Of a DNA stretch of 63,317 nucleotides, positions 14,168 through 29,100 are shown in pieces. The DNA is from Aporhodopirellula sallentina SM41 (GTDB lineage: Bacteria; Planctomycetota; Planctomycetia; Pirellulales; Pirellulaceae). The position numbers and the translations under genes were made by a program. The stretch spans positions 1 to 63,317 of the forward strand of contig NZ_ANOH01000306.1 of assembly GCF_000346505.1 (NCBI RefSeq). The letters run 5' to 3'. Each line of letters opens with the position of its first letter. Within the stretch, counting starts at the first letter, position 1. The notes beneath the pieces were generated by a model. The model ran no database searches. It saw only the letters and a list, made by a program, of their open reading frames with translations, and was not told the origin of the DNA.

Positions 14168-17100
14168 CTAGAGCAACTTCGCCATAGCGGCGTCGATGGC
14201 GTTCGGGTCAGACGCGTTCTCATCTTTCCCGTCCGCATCAGACTGCGACGAAGCCAATTGATCCAAAACATCGGTATCAACTGAACCGTTCGCCGTCGTA
14301 TCGACCCATTTCTCGTCCGCATCGAAGGTCTCGAACACAAGCTCATCAGCGGAGCGAGAGTCATCGACCGACGTGCCGCTATCGAGAGGCGCGATCGGCT
14401 CGCCGGCACCAACGGTCCCCGCATTGATCGGTGCCAACGATGAGGAACTCGATGTCGAACCGGTTACGACCGATTGTGGCAACGGCTCGCTGACGCTTCC
14501 CGAGGTATCACGACGGTTCAGCTCGTTGATAACTTGCAGAGCGTCGATCTCGGAGATGATTCGGTTACCCGACACGTCGAAGTAACCCGCACCAAACGAC
14601 ACGCCATCCCACTGATAGGTGTCCGGCGGAATCGGATCATCGGTTTCCACGGTCAAGTTCGCCGCCGTCGGGATATCGCCTGTTCCACCGAATCCGGTTG
14701 CACTCGCGTATCGGTTGAGGTGGTTGATCACCAACAACGCGTCGAGCGCGGAGACTTCACCGTCGTCGTTGACGTCGTACTGAAGGTCCGGGTTCTGCAG
14801 ACGGCTGGCCACAACTTGCAGGTTGACCGTCGCCAAACCGCTGCGTCGACCATTGGAATCGGCAACCGAATATTGGAACGAGTCCCGTCCACTGAATCCG
14901 GTCGCAGGCGTGTACCGAACTGTACCGTCGGAAAGCGGCGTTACCGTTCCCGCCGATGGGCCGGACTCGATTACGATGCTGGTCGGATCGATCGTATCCG
15001 TGGTGTCTGGGTTGTCGTCAACCTCATCCGGATCGGCATCGTTGTTGAGGATGTTGATAATCAGCGACTCACCGACGTAGGCGAGAGTGTTATCGTCTCG
15101 GACAACCGGTGCCGCATTCGGACTGATGGTAACGCGACCACCTTCGCTCAATGCTCCCTGATCATCGCGAACGCTGTACTCGAACTCATCAAATCCAGGG
15201 AAGTCCGTGAACGGGTTGTAAACGATCGTTCCGTCTGGATTGATGCTGACTTCACCGAAGGCAGGCTGGCTGGTGATTTCGATCGAACCTGGAAGGATGA
15301 CTCCGTCGATATCCTCGTCGTTGGAGAGGACATCGATGGTGGTTGGTCCCGACGTGTTGAGCGTCGGCGTATCCGGGTTCAGTATCGGAGCGTCGTTGAC
15401 TCCGGAAACGTTCACCGTCACCAGCACACTGTTGCTAGCTCGGTTCGGCGTCACGCTTCGTCCCGCACGGTCAGTGACCGCGTAGCTGAACGAGTCGGCG
15501 AGCACAGGAGCCGGAGTGTTGTCATCCGGAGCACCGCGCAAGGATTGCAACTCGCGAGCAGCCGTATCGATGGTCACTTCACCTGTATCAGGATCGACGA
15601 TTCGGCCGGTCGGATTGTAAGTAACCGTCTGTGCCTCGGGGTCAAACGTTACCAGTGCACCGCGAAGGCTTCGCTGCACCAACGGCATGTCCAATCGCAA
15701 CTCATCGGGATCGGCGTCACCGAGATCGATGTCGACATCGTTAGCGAGCAACTCGGATGCAGGAATGACAAGGATGTCGTCTTCCGTAGTCGGTGCCAGA
15801 AGATCACCGACGGGCGACGGGAAGTCATTCACCGGCGTGATCACAACCTGCAGCGTCACCGCCGAGCTCTCCGCACCTTCGGAGTCGAACGCAACGACTT
15901 GCAATTGAGCAACACCGTTGGCATTCGCCGCTGGAGTGAAGGTGAGGATTCCGGTCGATGAGATTGCTGGTTGGCCATCGGTTGTGAACAACGCTGCATC
16001 CGTATTCGAAACCGGAGTCACGCGGAAGTTCACGACCTGTGACGACTCATCGGACGGCCCAGGCGACACGCTCGTCGCCCACGTCGCGGTGTAAGGCCCA
16101 CGGTCTTCGTTGACCGTCACCGTTCCGCCGGAGACGAACGAAGGCGAGTCGTTGACCGGATTGACATTGATCGTGAACGTCCGGATGTCGGAGGCAAACA
16201 CATCACCGTTGCCTTGGTTGTCCGGACCTTCATCGAACAACTGTACCGTGAACGTTGCTGAACCATTGGCGTTTGGTGCCAAGGTGTAGTTCAGCGATGC
16301 GGTACCGTTGTCATTGACCGTCGCGGTCGGTTCGACCGTGAACAGATCATTGTCTCCGCTGTCGAACAGGATTTCGAAGTAGAGCGGTTGGCCAGGCGTG
16401 GTATCGTTGCCGATTTCGTCGTCCGCACCGGGAGGTCCGGCTTGCACGTTGGTTGCCCAGTTGTCGATCGAGACAACACCGCGGCCGCTGCCGTCGTTGA
16501 AGTCTTCGTCGCTGGTGACATCTCCCGCACCACTGAACTGCGGAGCGTCGTTCACCGGCAGTACTTCAAACGTCACTGTACCCGATGCGGTCTGAGGTTC
16601 GCTCTGAACCAAACCGTTGGTACCCACCGGCACCGTGACACCATCGTCAGTGACGGTGTAGATGAAGTTATCCGGACCGACGTAGTTCTCACGCGGCGTG
16701 TAGCGGAAGAACGGGCTGCCCACCGAAGGCGTGATCAGCACGAGCGTTCCACCCTGCGCCGTCGTTACCGGGATCGGCTGCGTCAGTTGCAACGACTGAT
16801 TGCCACCCGGAGTGATGTCTTCGGCCTCGTTGGCCGGACCGACTTCGAATACGTCGAGCAATCCGGGGTTGGTTCCGTCGCCGTTTAGCAACACGTCAAA
16901 CGAACCACCTTCGGAGACATCGAAATTCAGCGGGTTTGTTTCCGGCGTGTTGAACTCATCGGCGATCACCGGGCGGTCGTTGACCGGTTGAACATCGATC
17001 GTCAACGTGACCGGGATCGACGACTGCAGGTCACCACGCGAGCTGTTGTCACCACCATCGTCGTTGAGCACGATCGCAAATTCGAACGTGCCGTAAACGT

Positions 17101-20100
17101 CTGCTGCTGGTTTGTAACGCAGTTGTCCCTGTTCGTTGATCGTCGGGAAGACTTCGAAGAACTGCTCGAAATCGGCGTCATCAAACGTAAGACTCGTTTC
17201 GGTGAAATTCAAGTTCTGCCCGGTACGTGAACTGATCTCGTCGAACGCACTTTGAGCAGGCCCGGCGGAGATACCAAACGCAAACCCGTTGATGATTTGC
17301 AGCGGTCCGTCTTCGGCGACTTCGTAGTGCAAGTCGAGGGTTGAAAACTCAGGACGGTCGTTTACCGGATTGAGACTCAGTTCGACTCGCGAGGTCGCGG
17401 TACGTCGGTTCTGCACCAGAGAATTGGTATCGAGCGAGTAAGTTTCGCCGTCACCAGGGTTGTCATCACGAACGGTGTACTCGAACGAATCAACCGCACC
17501 GTTGGCGTTGTTGAAATCTGTCGGCGGGTCATACAGCAACCCAATCAACAGTGGGTTTCCGTTGCCATCGACTTCGGTCGTCGAGAAGCGAGGCGTCAAC
17601 GTTCCGCCGAGCGATGTGCTCGTCGGGAAGTTGAGCAACTCGAGTTGCTGAGGACCACCGGTTGGGACTTCCGCGGTACCGATATCGCTTTCGTTCGCCG
17701 GACCGATGTCGTAAATATCCAACAATCCGATACGGGTGTACGCCCCGATGTTGACATCGCCTTCCACGTCGGTAGGCAACATACGATCGCGATCGATCGG
17801 GATGAAATAGCTGCCCGTTTGAACTTGGTCGGTTTGACCGTCGATAGGCTGCGTGTTGTCTTCTCGCAGCGTGTAACGAATCGTCGCTTGATCTTGGAAT
17901 CCATCCCCGTCGGTATCAAAACCGCTGTCAACCGAATAGCCTTCGTCGCTGTAGCGACCGTCGATGGCATCGATACAAGTCAACGCAGCCAGTTCGGCCT
18001 CGGAGAGGTAATTCGGATCATTCGGATCGTCCGACACGTTGTTGACAACGCACTGAGTCGTTCCCGCGATACTCGGGTCGATTCGCGGCGCGTCGTTGAC
18101 AGGTCGAACGTTGATCGTGACAAGTTGCGGCGTCGACAGAACGCTCGGGTTGTCGACTTCAAACGCGACAATCTCGTAGACCAACTGCCCGAACTGGTCC
18201 GGTGCCGGGAATACGGTCAGCGAACCTTCCGTGTCACCGGGGGTGTAGTTGATAACAGGAGCACTGTCCATGATCGACGCGTCACCGGATACCAAACGCG
18301 GTGCAAGGAAATCCACCAACTGCGTTTGAACTTCGTCGAATGCACCGGCCGGTCCGGCAAAGATCTGCGAAACGAAATCATCGATTGTTGTCGACGTATT
18401 GTCGTCACGTTCGAGGACATCGATCGATATCTGGCTATCGAACGTTGGTGCATCGTTGTCGGCTCCGACGGTGATCGTCAGAGTTCCGGACTCGGTCGAC
18501 ACCATCGGATTGAGGTGAGTGACGCTCGCCGGGCTCGTCACGGTGGTCAATCCGTCGTCGATGATCTTGTAGGTCAACAACTCACGTGCCGAGAACGGCA
18601 GTTGCTCGTTGTAATCCAACGGCGGCGTGTAGTGGATGTTGTCGAAGTATCGCAGGGTTTGTCCGTTGACGACTTCTTCGGCGATCGTGAAGCGGAAGAT
18701 ACCTCCCGCATCACTCACCAAGCACGCTTCATTCGGACCGCACGGATCGAGGGTACCGATCGATGCCGGGTTGGCCGAAACCAGCGACGGGTTGGTTTGC
18801 AGGTTCAATGTGCCACCGGCGACACCGACTTCGATGATTCTCAGTCCCGGAGTCTGCTCGGCTTCGTTGAACGGAGCCTGCAGTCGTGGATCAAAATCAC
18901 CAGGCGCGGCTGGCAATTCACCTGCGACTGCCTGATCGAGTACCTGCAGGGAAACACGTGCCCGATCGGCAGGCAAACCGAAGGCTCCGATTTCGGCGGT
19001 CGCCCCGAAGCCGATCGATCGCAACTGTTCTTGCAACGCGATCGCGACTTCCGCTGCGGTACTGGTCGACGTGAATGCCACCGCGACGTCCGAACCGACG
19101 GAAGGAACACCGGATACATTGAACTCGACAATCGTCTCGTCGCCACCAGCGTCACTCACACGGATACGTTGCCCATCCTGAAGTTCGCCACCGTCGGGAA
19201 CGATGATGTTCGTCCCGTCCACGGCGACTGCGGAAACGGCACGATCAATTGAGATCGTCTGTGCGTCACTGAATCGCACTCCGCCGGAAACCACTTTGGC
19301 TCCCACGCCGAGGCCCTGCAGTGCCGTGGCCAAATCAGCGAGCACTGGGTCGAGCGTGCCAACCGGGCTGTAAGCGATCGCGACCGTGCTCCCGGTCGAT
19401 GCCACGCCCGTGACATTGAACTCGACAACAAAGTCTTGCCCGTCGTCGTTTGTAATCGTAACGGTCTCGCCATCGATGATTTGCGACAAGGCTGGCAACA
19501 ACAGGTCCGTACCGTCGAACTCGATCGCCGACGCCGGGTCGTTGATATTGACTGACACGACATCGTTGACCGTGACATCCCACTGCACAAACGTCAAAGC
19601 GGTTGCCGAGACGTCCGAGGCGTTCGGATCTGCCGCGTCGTTGAGGGCGTCGGCCAATCGTGCCGATAGATCAGGAACGGTATCGCCCGCCGAGTACGAA
19701 ACGAAGACGTACGATGGGTCGCTCGCGGTTCCGGTTCCGAACTCGACAGTCGTTGTGCCACCGGAGGCGTTTTCGATGACCAGCAGTTCTCCGTTTTGCA
19801 ACATCGATCCGGCCGGCAGAATCACATCGCTTCCGACAACTTGGATCGCGGAGGTTCCGTTCGCTGCGGCGATCGAAGTCGCACCGTTCACACGAACTCG
19901 GAACTCGGTTTGCGACGTTGATGCGGCAGCCGCCCCGACGCCTTCAGCCAACATCGCTGCGGCGAGTGACTCGGCCACTTGCTGCGACGAATCGGCAGCA
20001 GTGTAGGAAACCGGATTCACTCCCGACGCCACACTGCCGGTAGTCGTGAATTCGAAGACGTGCTGTTCGCCTACGGTGTCCATCACAACGACTTGCTCGC

Positions 20101-23100
20101 CATCACTCAGTTCACTACCGGACGGAATCGTGATGACCTGCGACGGTGCGTCCACGGTCAACATTGTCGGTGTACTGATCTGATCAACAATGTTGGCATC
20201 GTTGAATTGGACCTGAGCCCCAACGGCGGTTCCGCCGAAGCCGACCGCACGCAGTGCTTGCTCGAGACGTGTTGCGATGTCGGAGGCCAAATCACCATCG
20301 GCGAAGCGAACGGCGCGATCGATACCCTGTGAAGCCACTCCCGACGTATTGAACTCGATCGCAGCACGTTGCCCGTTATCCGCCGTCAGGATCAGGACTT
20401 CGCCGTTGATCAGGTCTTCAGCGTCGGGGACCGTGACGGCAAAGCTTGACACCTGAATCTGCGACGCAGCCGAAGTTCCTGCACCGAGCAAATCAGCAGC
20501 GGTAATCGTCAGCGACGTGTCCTCGCTCGTTCGACGTAGGCGATCGTAAGCGACAGGAGCGTCGTTCACAGGAGCAACGAAGATCGTCGAGGTCACCATC
20601 GAGGTTCGACCGTTGACGGTTCGAGTCCCGCGGGAGCCCGAATCGAAGACGTCCGCAACATCGGTTCCCTCATCAATGCCGCTATCCATCACGGTATAGA
20701 CGAACGTGATTTCCCCGTAGACGTCCGCCGCCGGAGTGAACGTGATCATCCCGGTCTGAGGATCGAGCGAGATTGATCCGCGACTGAGCGTATCTGGCGA
20801 CGCGTTATCCATCGCCACATCGATCACTCTCAGATTGCCATCGTTGGCGATCAAAGGATCAATTTCATCAATGGCACTCGCCGGTCCGGTTACATCGTTG
20901 TCCAGCAAGTAAGACGTTGGGAACACCAGAACGGAATCTTCCGTCGGAGTCGGACGGGTTGCCGGATTCGTGAAGAAGTTCAGGTAGCGAGTGTTCACAG
21001 CTCCTGTTTCGTCCGTCAATCCGACGTAATCGGTTGCCAGTTCCGGAGCATCGTTACGAGGAGTCACTCGAATCGTTGCCGTAGCAGTCGCTTCGGTCGC
21101 GGTGACCGGTTTTCGCAAGAACTGATCACGTTGCCCGCCGCTAATGAAGTACGGTGCGGCACTCAGATCATCCGAACCGAGGTTCAACGCGTTGAGGTTA
21201 TTATCCAGTTCTGTCGGCAGGACCGAGATTCCATCGTCCATCAAGGTGAACGTGAACTCTTCGAGCAACAACTGACCGAGTGCTCCCACGTCACTGTTGA
21301 AGTCTTCCGCCGGCGTGTAGAGAACACGAGTGATCCACTGCGGATTCGTATCGCTGTTGAACTCGGCGACCAATGTTCCACCGTGAACGGTCGTGATCGT
21401 ATCGACCGCTCCGCCGGCGGTGATCGTTCCGTTTACGGTCGCGATTGAGCGAATCAGGATGCTTTGGTTCGACTCGTCTTGTGGTGCACCCGTTTGGTTT
21501 GGATCGAAGTCTGGAACCGCCGAAGCGATCAGATCCGATGCGTCGATCGTCAGGGTCGGGTCCGGCCCGTTCGTTGTTGGCTCGAACGTGACAAACGTCT
21601 GATCGCTAGCTCCTGGATCGTCGTTGTCCGGCAGCACGTTGATCGTGACGGTTTCATACTCCACGTCATCGGTATCCACTCCGCCGGCATTCTGTTGTGT
21701 CGACAGGCGATAGCGGAATGTATCGACGCCGTAGAAGTCTTTCGCCGGAGTGTAGGTGAACGAACCGGTCAGATCGTCGCCCGCGGCGAGATCGACAACA
21801 AACAGTCCACCCTCGGGAGTCCGATAGACAAGCTGCGTTTCAGGGTACGCCGCACCGTTATCGTCGACCAAGATCCGCGGGAGGTCGACAAAGTAGCGGA
21901 CCGGCAGAATCTGCGAACCAAGGTTATCGTTGGTCAACAGAGTCTTGCTGTTAATGTCCAACGGTGGGTTCGCCGCAGACAGCGAGGCATCGATTCGCAG
22001 TGGAGTGTCCTCCAACGCGATGAATTGGTCACCGAGTCCCGATGGCAACGGAACTTCGACACGACGCACGCTGACAAGGTAATCCTCGACTTCGCCGCCG
22101 ATCGCGACACCGGTTGGGCTCGTGTTGCCCGAGTTGCTCAGACGGACACGCATCCACGTATCGATGTCGGCCACGTCGCTCGGGGTCATGATCGTCAACG
22201 TATTGAGTCCGTCGACAACCGGTTGATTGAACAAGACCTGCTCGGAAGTTCCGGCATCGAAAACGCCATTGCCGTTGAAGTCCACCCAAGCGTCGATCAG
22301 GCCGCCTCCGGTGACAAACACCTCGACATTCGTTCCAACCGGATCCGCCGGATTCAGGAAGCCAAAGACGCGGTCGGACTGCGACGCATCAAATGTCATT
22401 CCGTTGTCTTCGTAACTGCCGAAGAAGTACGCAGGAGGGTTCGAACCACCTTGATTGAACGTAATCACCGAAACACCGTCTTCGTCGTCGATGGCGGTCA
22501 GTGTGACCGTCGAAGCGTCGTTGGCGTCGATCTCACTGAGGATGCTGCCACCGAATTCCGACAGGCTCGATTGAACCACGTTCAACAACGCTTCGGCGAC
22601 CTCTTCGGTCGTGAAGGTTGGCTGAATCAGAACCGGGACACTCCCCGGACGCGGGTTCGACGCCGGATCAACAAACTCATAGGTTAGCGATCGATCCGCG
22701 GTACGAAGAACCAACAGTTGCCCCGGAACCGGCACGGCGGTGAACGTCACCGACAAAGAATTCGGGTTGGAATCATCGACGGTAAACCCGCCCGCAGTGA
22801 GCGCGGACTGCGTTTGAATGACAAACTCACGAGCCCGTGCTCCTCCGACGGAGACGGAATCCAATTCGATCTCATCGGATGCCGTCGCACTGATTGCCGC
22901 GTCGAGGTCAGTCTCAACGTTGGTGATGTGCGTTTGAATCGCCGCGAACAAGGACGCTGTCACGTCGTCGACGTCATCGCCCGAAGCGATCTCGACAGCA
23001 ACGCCAGGTCCATTGGCGGTCGCCCCTGCGTTGACGAACTCGAATTCGTAATCAGTCGATCCGATGAACGCACCCGGGTTCGCCGGATCCGGTGTCAACA

Positions 23101-26100
23101 CGGTGATTGTCACCACGTCGCCGATTCGCGGCATCGCGGTCACGGTGATTCGAGCGAACGTCGGCGTGATGACGTCGCCTGCCACCGAAGTCGCGCCGAC
23201 CGTCAGCACGTTGTCGTCGGAAACACCGATTCCGGAGCCGACCGGTTGACCGTCTGATTCGGTGTCGACGTATCGGCCCAATCGGCTCGACGAACCTCCG
23301 CTGACCGCATGGCGTGCACCATTGCCAGGGACGTAGTTCGCGTCGGAAGTATCCAATCCAGGCGTCGGCGATTGCAACAGCGTGCCATACTCGGCCGGTG
23401 CGTCGCCAAAGTCGAACCGTACATCCGGCATGATGATCGTGAAGCGAGTTTCGTTGTTCGGGCGAGTCGGATTGACAGGATTGCCTGCCAAATCGGAGAT
23501 CGCAAGAATCGTCTCGGCCGAGGTTTCAACGGCACCCACGCCGCCCCGCGTCACCACTTCCTGGGTGCCCGAGAGCAACAACACACCGCCGCCCGGCGAG
23601 AATACGTCCACTCCGATACCGGCTTCCGTGATCGCTTGCTGCACCTTCGTCGCAACCGACACGGCCGGGAACGAATCACTCGGCGTGAATTGAACCGGAA
23701 TCGCTCCGCCGCTAACACCACCAACCAGCAGTGCTTCACCGACGACTGCCGGACCAGGGACAATGTCGACCGTCGTGAAATCACTCCCTTGACCGGACGC
23801 GATTTCACCGAGCGTGATCACGTCGCCACTGCGTTGCACGTTCAATTCGTTTTCGAACGTGAGTGCAACTGCGGCTTCGAGTGCTTGAGCAATTTCGGTC
23901 GAATCGGCTGTCGGATCCACCACGACCGTGATGTTGGCTGACGTCAACTGAGGGTCGATCGTGAACAGGAACGTTTCGGTCTTGCTGCCAACACTGATCG
24001 TCACAGTGGTGCCGTCGATCGTCGATCCCGATTGGGTACCGGGGACGGTCACGTTCAACGAACTCGTAACGCCCGGTGTGCCCGTCAAAGACAACTCGGA
24101 ATCGAGCAAGTCGACAACGTCGCCTTCGAGACCACCAACCGATACCAATCCATTTCCGATTGAGATCGCACCGCTCAGGTCAATGTTCGACCCACGCAAC
24201 GCTGTCGCGATGGCATCCGCGATTTGATCTGGCGTGTCTGTGCGACTGAATTCGACGCGGCGACGGGTTGCGGTTTGATCGGCAGGATCAAACGAATCGT
24301 TTGAATCAAACTCAAACGTGATCGTCGTGTCGCCGCGGGTATAAGTGAACTCACCTCCGTCGACAACCGAATCGACCGTTCCGGTTTTGATCAGCCCGGA
24401 CGAAACATTTGCCATGTTGATCACATGTCCGGGCAACGGGGTGCTCGACTGGACCGCAGGCAAGGTTCCAAGCTGAATCGAATCGCTACCAACCGCAACC
24501 GGAGCCAAGCCGAGTAGAGTCGCGTAGTTAATTGCGTTCGGAGGACTATCGGCGAACTGCGACGGATCGAGAACACGCAGGATCGCGTCACGGACTTCCG
24601 TGACCGTTCCCGTTGCCGACAATGGAATCGCCACATTGGCACTGGCGACCGATCCAGTGGTGTTGATTTCAAACGTGTACGTCGTCAAACCGTTTCGCGA
24701 CGTGATCGAGAACGTGTCGGTGTCTTGGAAACCGTCCTTCGTGTCGGTCACGACGAACGTGTCGTTTTGCGGAACAGCGAGAGTGTACCCGCTATCAAAT
24801 TCGAGGACGGTTTCACGTCCCGTGTCATCGGTAACGACGACTTGATCGCCATCCGCGATGGAACCACCCGATTGCAGTTCGATCACACGACGTGCTTGGT
24901 TATTAAGCGTGATCTCATAAACGGCGTCTTGATTCCAAACACCGGACAGCGGCGTCAAGCGAATCGTGCGGCTGTTTTCACTGTAGCCAAACGTGAAATC
25001 ACGTCCCGGCAGCAGTTGCTCGCCGTTCTCGGTCATCAGGACCGTGTCGCCGTTGATCGTGTCGGCATCCAAACCGGTCCCCGCTTCGTCGATCAGCTGA
25101 ATCTCGAAATACTCAACGAACTGATCCGAGTTCACCAATCGAACAAACGATTGTTGCGGGTCGGTGTCGCCGGTCGTGTTCGGATCGGTTGGCGATCCGG
25201 CGGCCACTTCGTCCGGTGCATCAAATGGATTGTTGAGCACCGCGTTTGGACGTCGGAAGTCGGCACGGTCCACCGCACCACGGTCGATAAACGGATTCAA
25301 ACCAACACCGCCGGAAGGCGATCCTGCGATCCCGTCGACACGCGGTTGGCCGTAGATATCGAAACTCGGTGCCAAGATTGGCGACGACGCAATTCCGATC
25401 GGCGTCTTCACCGTGTCCACAAAGTCACTGCGATCGCTGAGCGAGTTAAGCGAATTGTCGATCAGCAAACTGCCTTCGGCCGGCAGATAGATCGACCGGG
25501 CTTCATCTTGGAAGACCGGATCGCCATCTGGAATTACGATCGATGTCGAACTCAACGGGAGAGTACTATCGACACCGTTGCGGGAGAAGACATTGCGTGC
25601 CGTCACCGTGCCACTGGCTTCCACCGTATCGACCTCGATGCCGGTGTCGGTGTCGACGATCACGTTGTTCATCAACGTCGGCGCGGCGCGGCCGCTCACT
25701 TCGATACCGATTCCCGCGGTGACAACCGTGTTGTTGACCACTCGGCTGAACAAATTCGGAGTACCGTACTCGCCGTTGTCATACGTACCGCCACCGATCT
25801 GAATTCCGACATTCCCCGACCGTTCAACGACGTTGTTGAAGATCACCGCACCTGGAATCAGGCTGCTCGGGTTCGCGTTTCGGGTCAGTCGAGCGCTACC
25901 TGGACGTGTCGAGTTGTCCTCGGCAATGCTCTGGGTGTAGCCACGGAATTGTGTTTGTTCGGCGTAGAAGGCTTGACCGGCTTCACCAATCACCGACGAG
26001 ATACCGACATCCGCTGAATCGCGAATGAAATTACCTTCAATGATCAATTGTCCTTGGTCGGAGACACGATTCTCATCAGTCTTTCCAAAGTGATAATCGA

Positions 26101-29100
26101 CCAGCAACACGTCGCGATCGGGAACGCCCGGATCTCCGGTCGGACGGACCGACATGAGGTACTCACCCGACTGAGCGTCCTCTGTCGAGAATGGTCCAGC
26201 GTCTCCCGCATAAGGTGCCGTGCTACTGATGATGATGTCATAGTAGCCGGACTTGACTGGGGTGAATTGCAGATTCGCACCCGCCTGCGTTTCACCGAAT
26301 CCAAACGTCGGTGCGGTGAAGTCCGATATGGCCGGACTGCCATCGGCCTGCTGTGCAAACGCAAAGTTGAGTTCAGAGAACGTGAACCGAGTGCCTTGTT
26401 CGACGATCGCCACAAACGGCAACTGCAAACCTTGCCCCACTCGGAACAAACCGGTGGTATCGACATCAATATCGATGCCCTTGCCGGCCTCGAGATAAAC
26501 GCGAACGGTATCAATATCGATTGTTGGTTCGGACCCAAGAATCGCCCCGTCATCGGCACCGGTGCTTGGCGGCACGCCAATATCGACTGCATCACCAATC
26601 TTTCCTGTCACAAACAGGGTATCGCCATTGACGTACCCTGGTACCGCTGCCTGGGCGAGTTCATCACTGTAGACGACATAGTCTACGGTCCCTGCGTCGT
26701 GATCGATCAATGAAACGCGACGACTCGTGTAGTTGCCGGCGAAGGTTTCCTCAGCAACCATGTCCAGCGTCATCGTGCGTCCGGATCCAGGATTGACGAA
26801 GATATCCGCAGAAACCAGTCGACGATTTCCATTGGCATCAAATCGGTATTCGTTTCCGAACAGTTCGACCCGACTCGACGAAGAAATACCACTATCGCGA
26901 CCATCTCCTGTTGCCGCGGTGATCGCAATCGAGTCCTGTGCCTGTTCGGAGTTGATGGCATCACGAATCTTCGCGGCAATTTGTTCGGCGGTGTCAGCCG
27001 GATCAAAGACAATCGGAACGTTTCCAGATCCGGTGGCAACTCCGGGCTGATAGCGACTATCAAACTCGAACGTCAGGCGGTCCGAGCCATCATCAAGCAC
27101 GAACGTATCACCGTCGATGAGGTCGACTCCAGCCGGTGCGACAATCGTCACAGCACCGTCGACCAAACGATCGTTCGTGTCGAAGGATCGACCAGCTGAA
27201 AATGTTTCATTGAGCAACAAATTGACCGGATCGTAGTCCTGAGGGACACCGTATTCATCAGCCGTCCGGATCTCCAGGGTATATCCCCCTACGAGGATTT
27301 CGTCAGGATTCTCAGGCTGGACGCTGTCAGGACGTGAATCCGGAGTGTAGGCAGGATCAAGAACGAAGTTGGAATTCCCTGCTGCGCTAAGGTAGTTGTC
27401 GTAGACGACTTCCTCGCCACGCTCGGCAAAGCCGACGATGATATCATCAATGTATACGCCAGAAACTTGGTTGTTTGATGCCGCTATCGTCGAGATATTC
27501 CCCGAACCGAAACCGGTCGGCAATCCGACACCAAACTCATCGCCAGGCATGCTCGTGTTATCTAACGTTTGATTAAGTCCAAACGTGCCTGGATCGGTAA
27601 CGGTTACATTAAAGAGCCGAATACGATCGCCACCGTAGATTTTAAAATTGTCCTCGGAAGCAACCAAAGACGCGTCGCCGTTGAACGAACTTGAGAACAG
27701 CTCAATTCGCCCGAGGCTCTCGGCGAGAGCCTGACGCAATCGCTCGGTGACCTCCGTGGTGTCCATCATCGCGTCCACGATGACCGGCACAGCCCGCGTG
27801 TCGTATGTGTTGACCGTTGTCGAGACGGTAGCTTCAAAGCTAACAATGCTCGAGGCCGATTCGAGTCGAATCGAAGATGCTTCCAAGACCAGGATTTCGC
27901 GTCCTGATGTTCCATGCTGTCGTGCTAGATAGGAAGCATCGATTGTCTGCAAGAACGCGTCGGCAACTTCCTGTGGGGTAAAGCCTGCTTGGTAATTGAT
28001 CGCGAATGGTGAAGTGTCTGCCGCATCGGTCGTGAAGTAATACGACTCACCAAAGCCGGTCGGGGCATCTTTCCGGAAGATGGTTAATGTCTCGCCATCA
28101 GTGATCTCGGATCCAGCCGGGAAGGTGACCGGGATCGCATACGTATTCGCTTCGTCAGCCGCGACAAACGTTACTGCGGGACTTTCAATGACGAAGGCGT
28201 TGGCAGCCGGACTATCCACACCGATTCCCGCTGGATTGGGTGCAGCCAGCAGAACCGCCTGTGACCCCGGACTGCGGTCGAGCAACTTGTCAACGATCTG
28301 CTGCGATACTTCTTCTGCCGTATCGGTTTCGTCGAAGAAGATTTGAATTCCGCCCGTATCGGCGACATTGCTACCGCGACGCACGAATGTCAATTCAACT
28401 CCCGGGCCGCCCCATCCGGATAGGAACACCGATTCGCCTGTCTTGAGATCGGCCGGTTCGGGAATCAAGAGCATAAACTGCGGGGTTCCGGTTTGGTCGA
28501 CCGCGAGCCGCGTTGCACTCGGCGTCACATTGACGCCAACGTTTCGATCATTGAAGACCAAATCGCCTTCGGAATTGATCGACGCTGCCCCCACTGGCAA
28601 CAGACTGAGAATCGTGGCCGCAACGTCCGCTTTCGTCTCGCCTGAGTCGAAGACGATTTCATCCGTTGCGCCGAGTGTGGCTTCCGTGCTACGAACAAAG
28701 GTCAGTGTGAACAGTGTCCCATCCAGATCGATGCTTAGCTCTTCACCCGTTGACGCTTGGTCACCCGAAGGAACCACGAGGCGAGTCAATGCGTCGTTAA
28801 CCAAAACCGGATTTGCCTGACCGATCTGGATCGATTCGTCGACTTGCACGTCAGTTGCCGCGAGGAACGAAACTCGTCCCAACCCGTTGGTACGCGGCTG
28901 CAACTCGCCGGGCATCGCTGCGGCGACTGCGGTCGCAACTTGGTCCCGAGTCATTCCCGGTTGATAACTGATCAGCACTTCCGGTCCGGTGGTGACGCCA
29001 TCCCCGAGGAACGCGATTTGGTCAGTGGCACCAGGAACCGCAACCGCCAAACCATCCAATGCGACCAGAAGCTCGGCCACAATATCGGCGGCCGCGTCGG

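Noticed and set aside
14474-15961. Plus-strand open frame of 495 residues opposite giant 1
   Set aside because: It covers the dockerin and cadherin-like coding region in antisense; Arg/Val/Asp-rich with no family resemblance.
17645-19252. Plus-strand open frame of 535 residues opposite giant 1
   Set aside because: Antisense shadow of the cadherin-like repeats.
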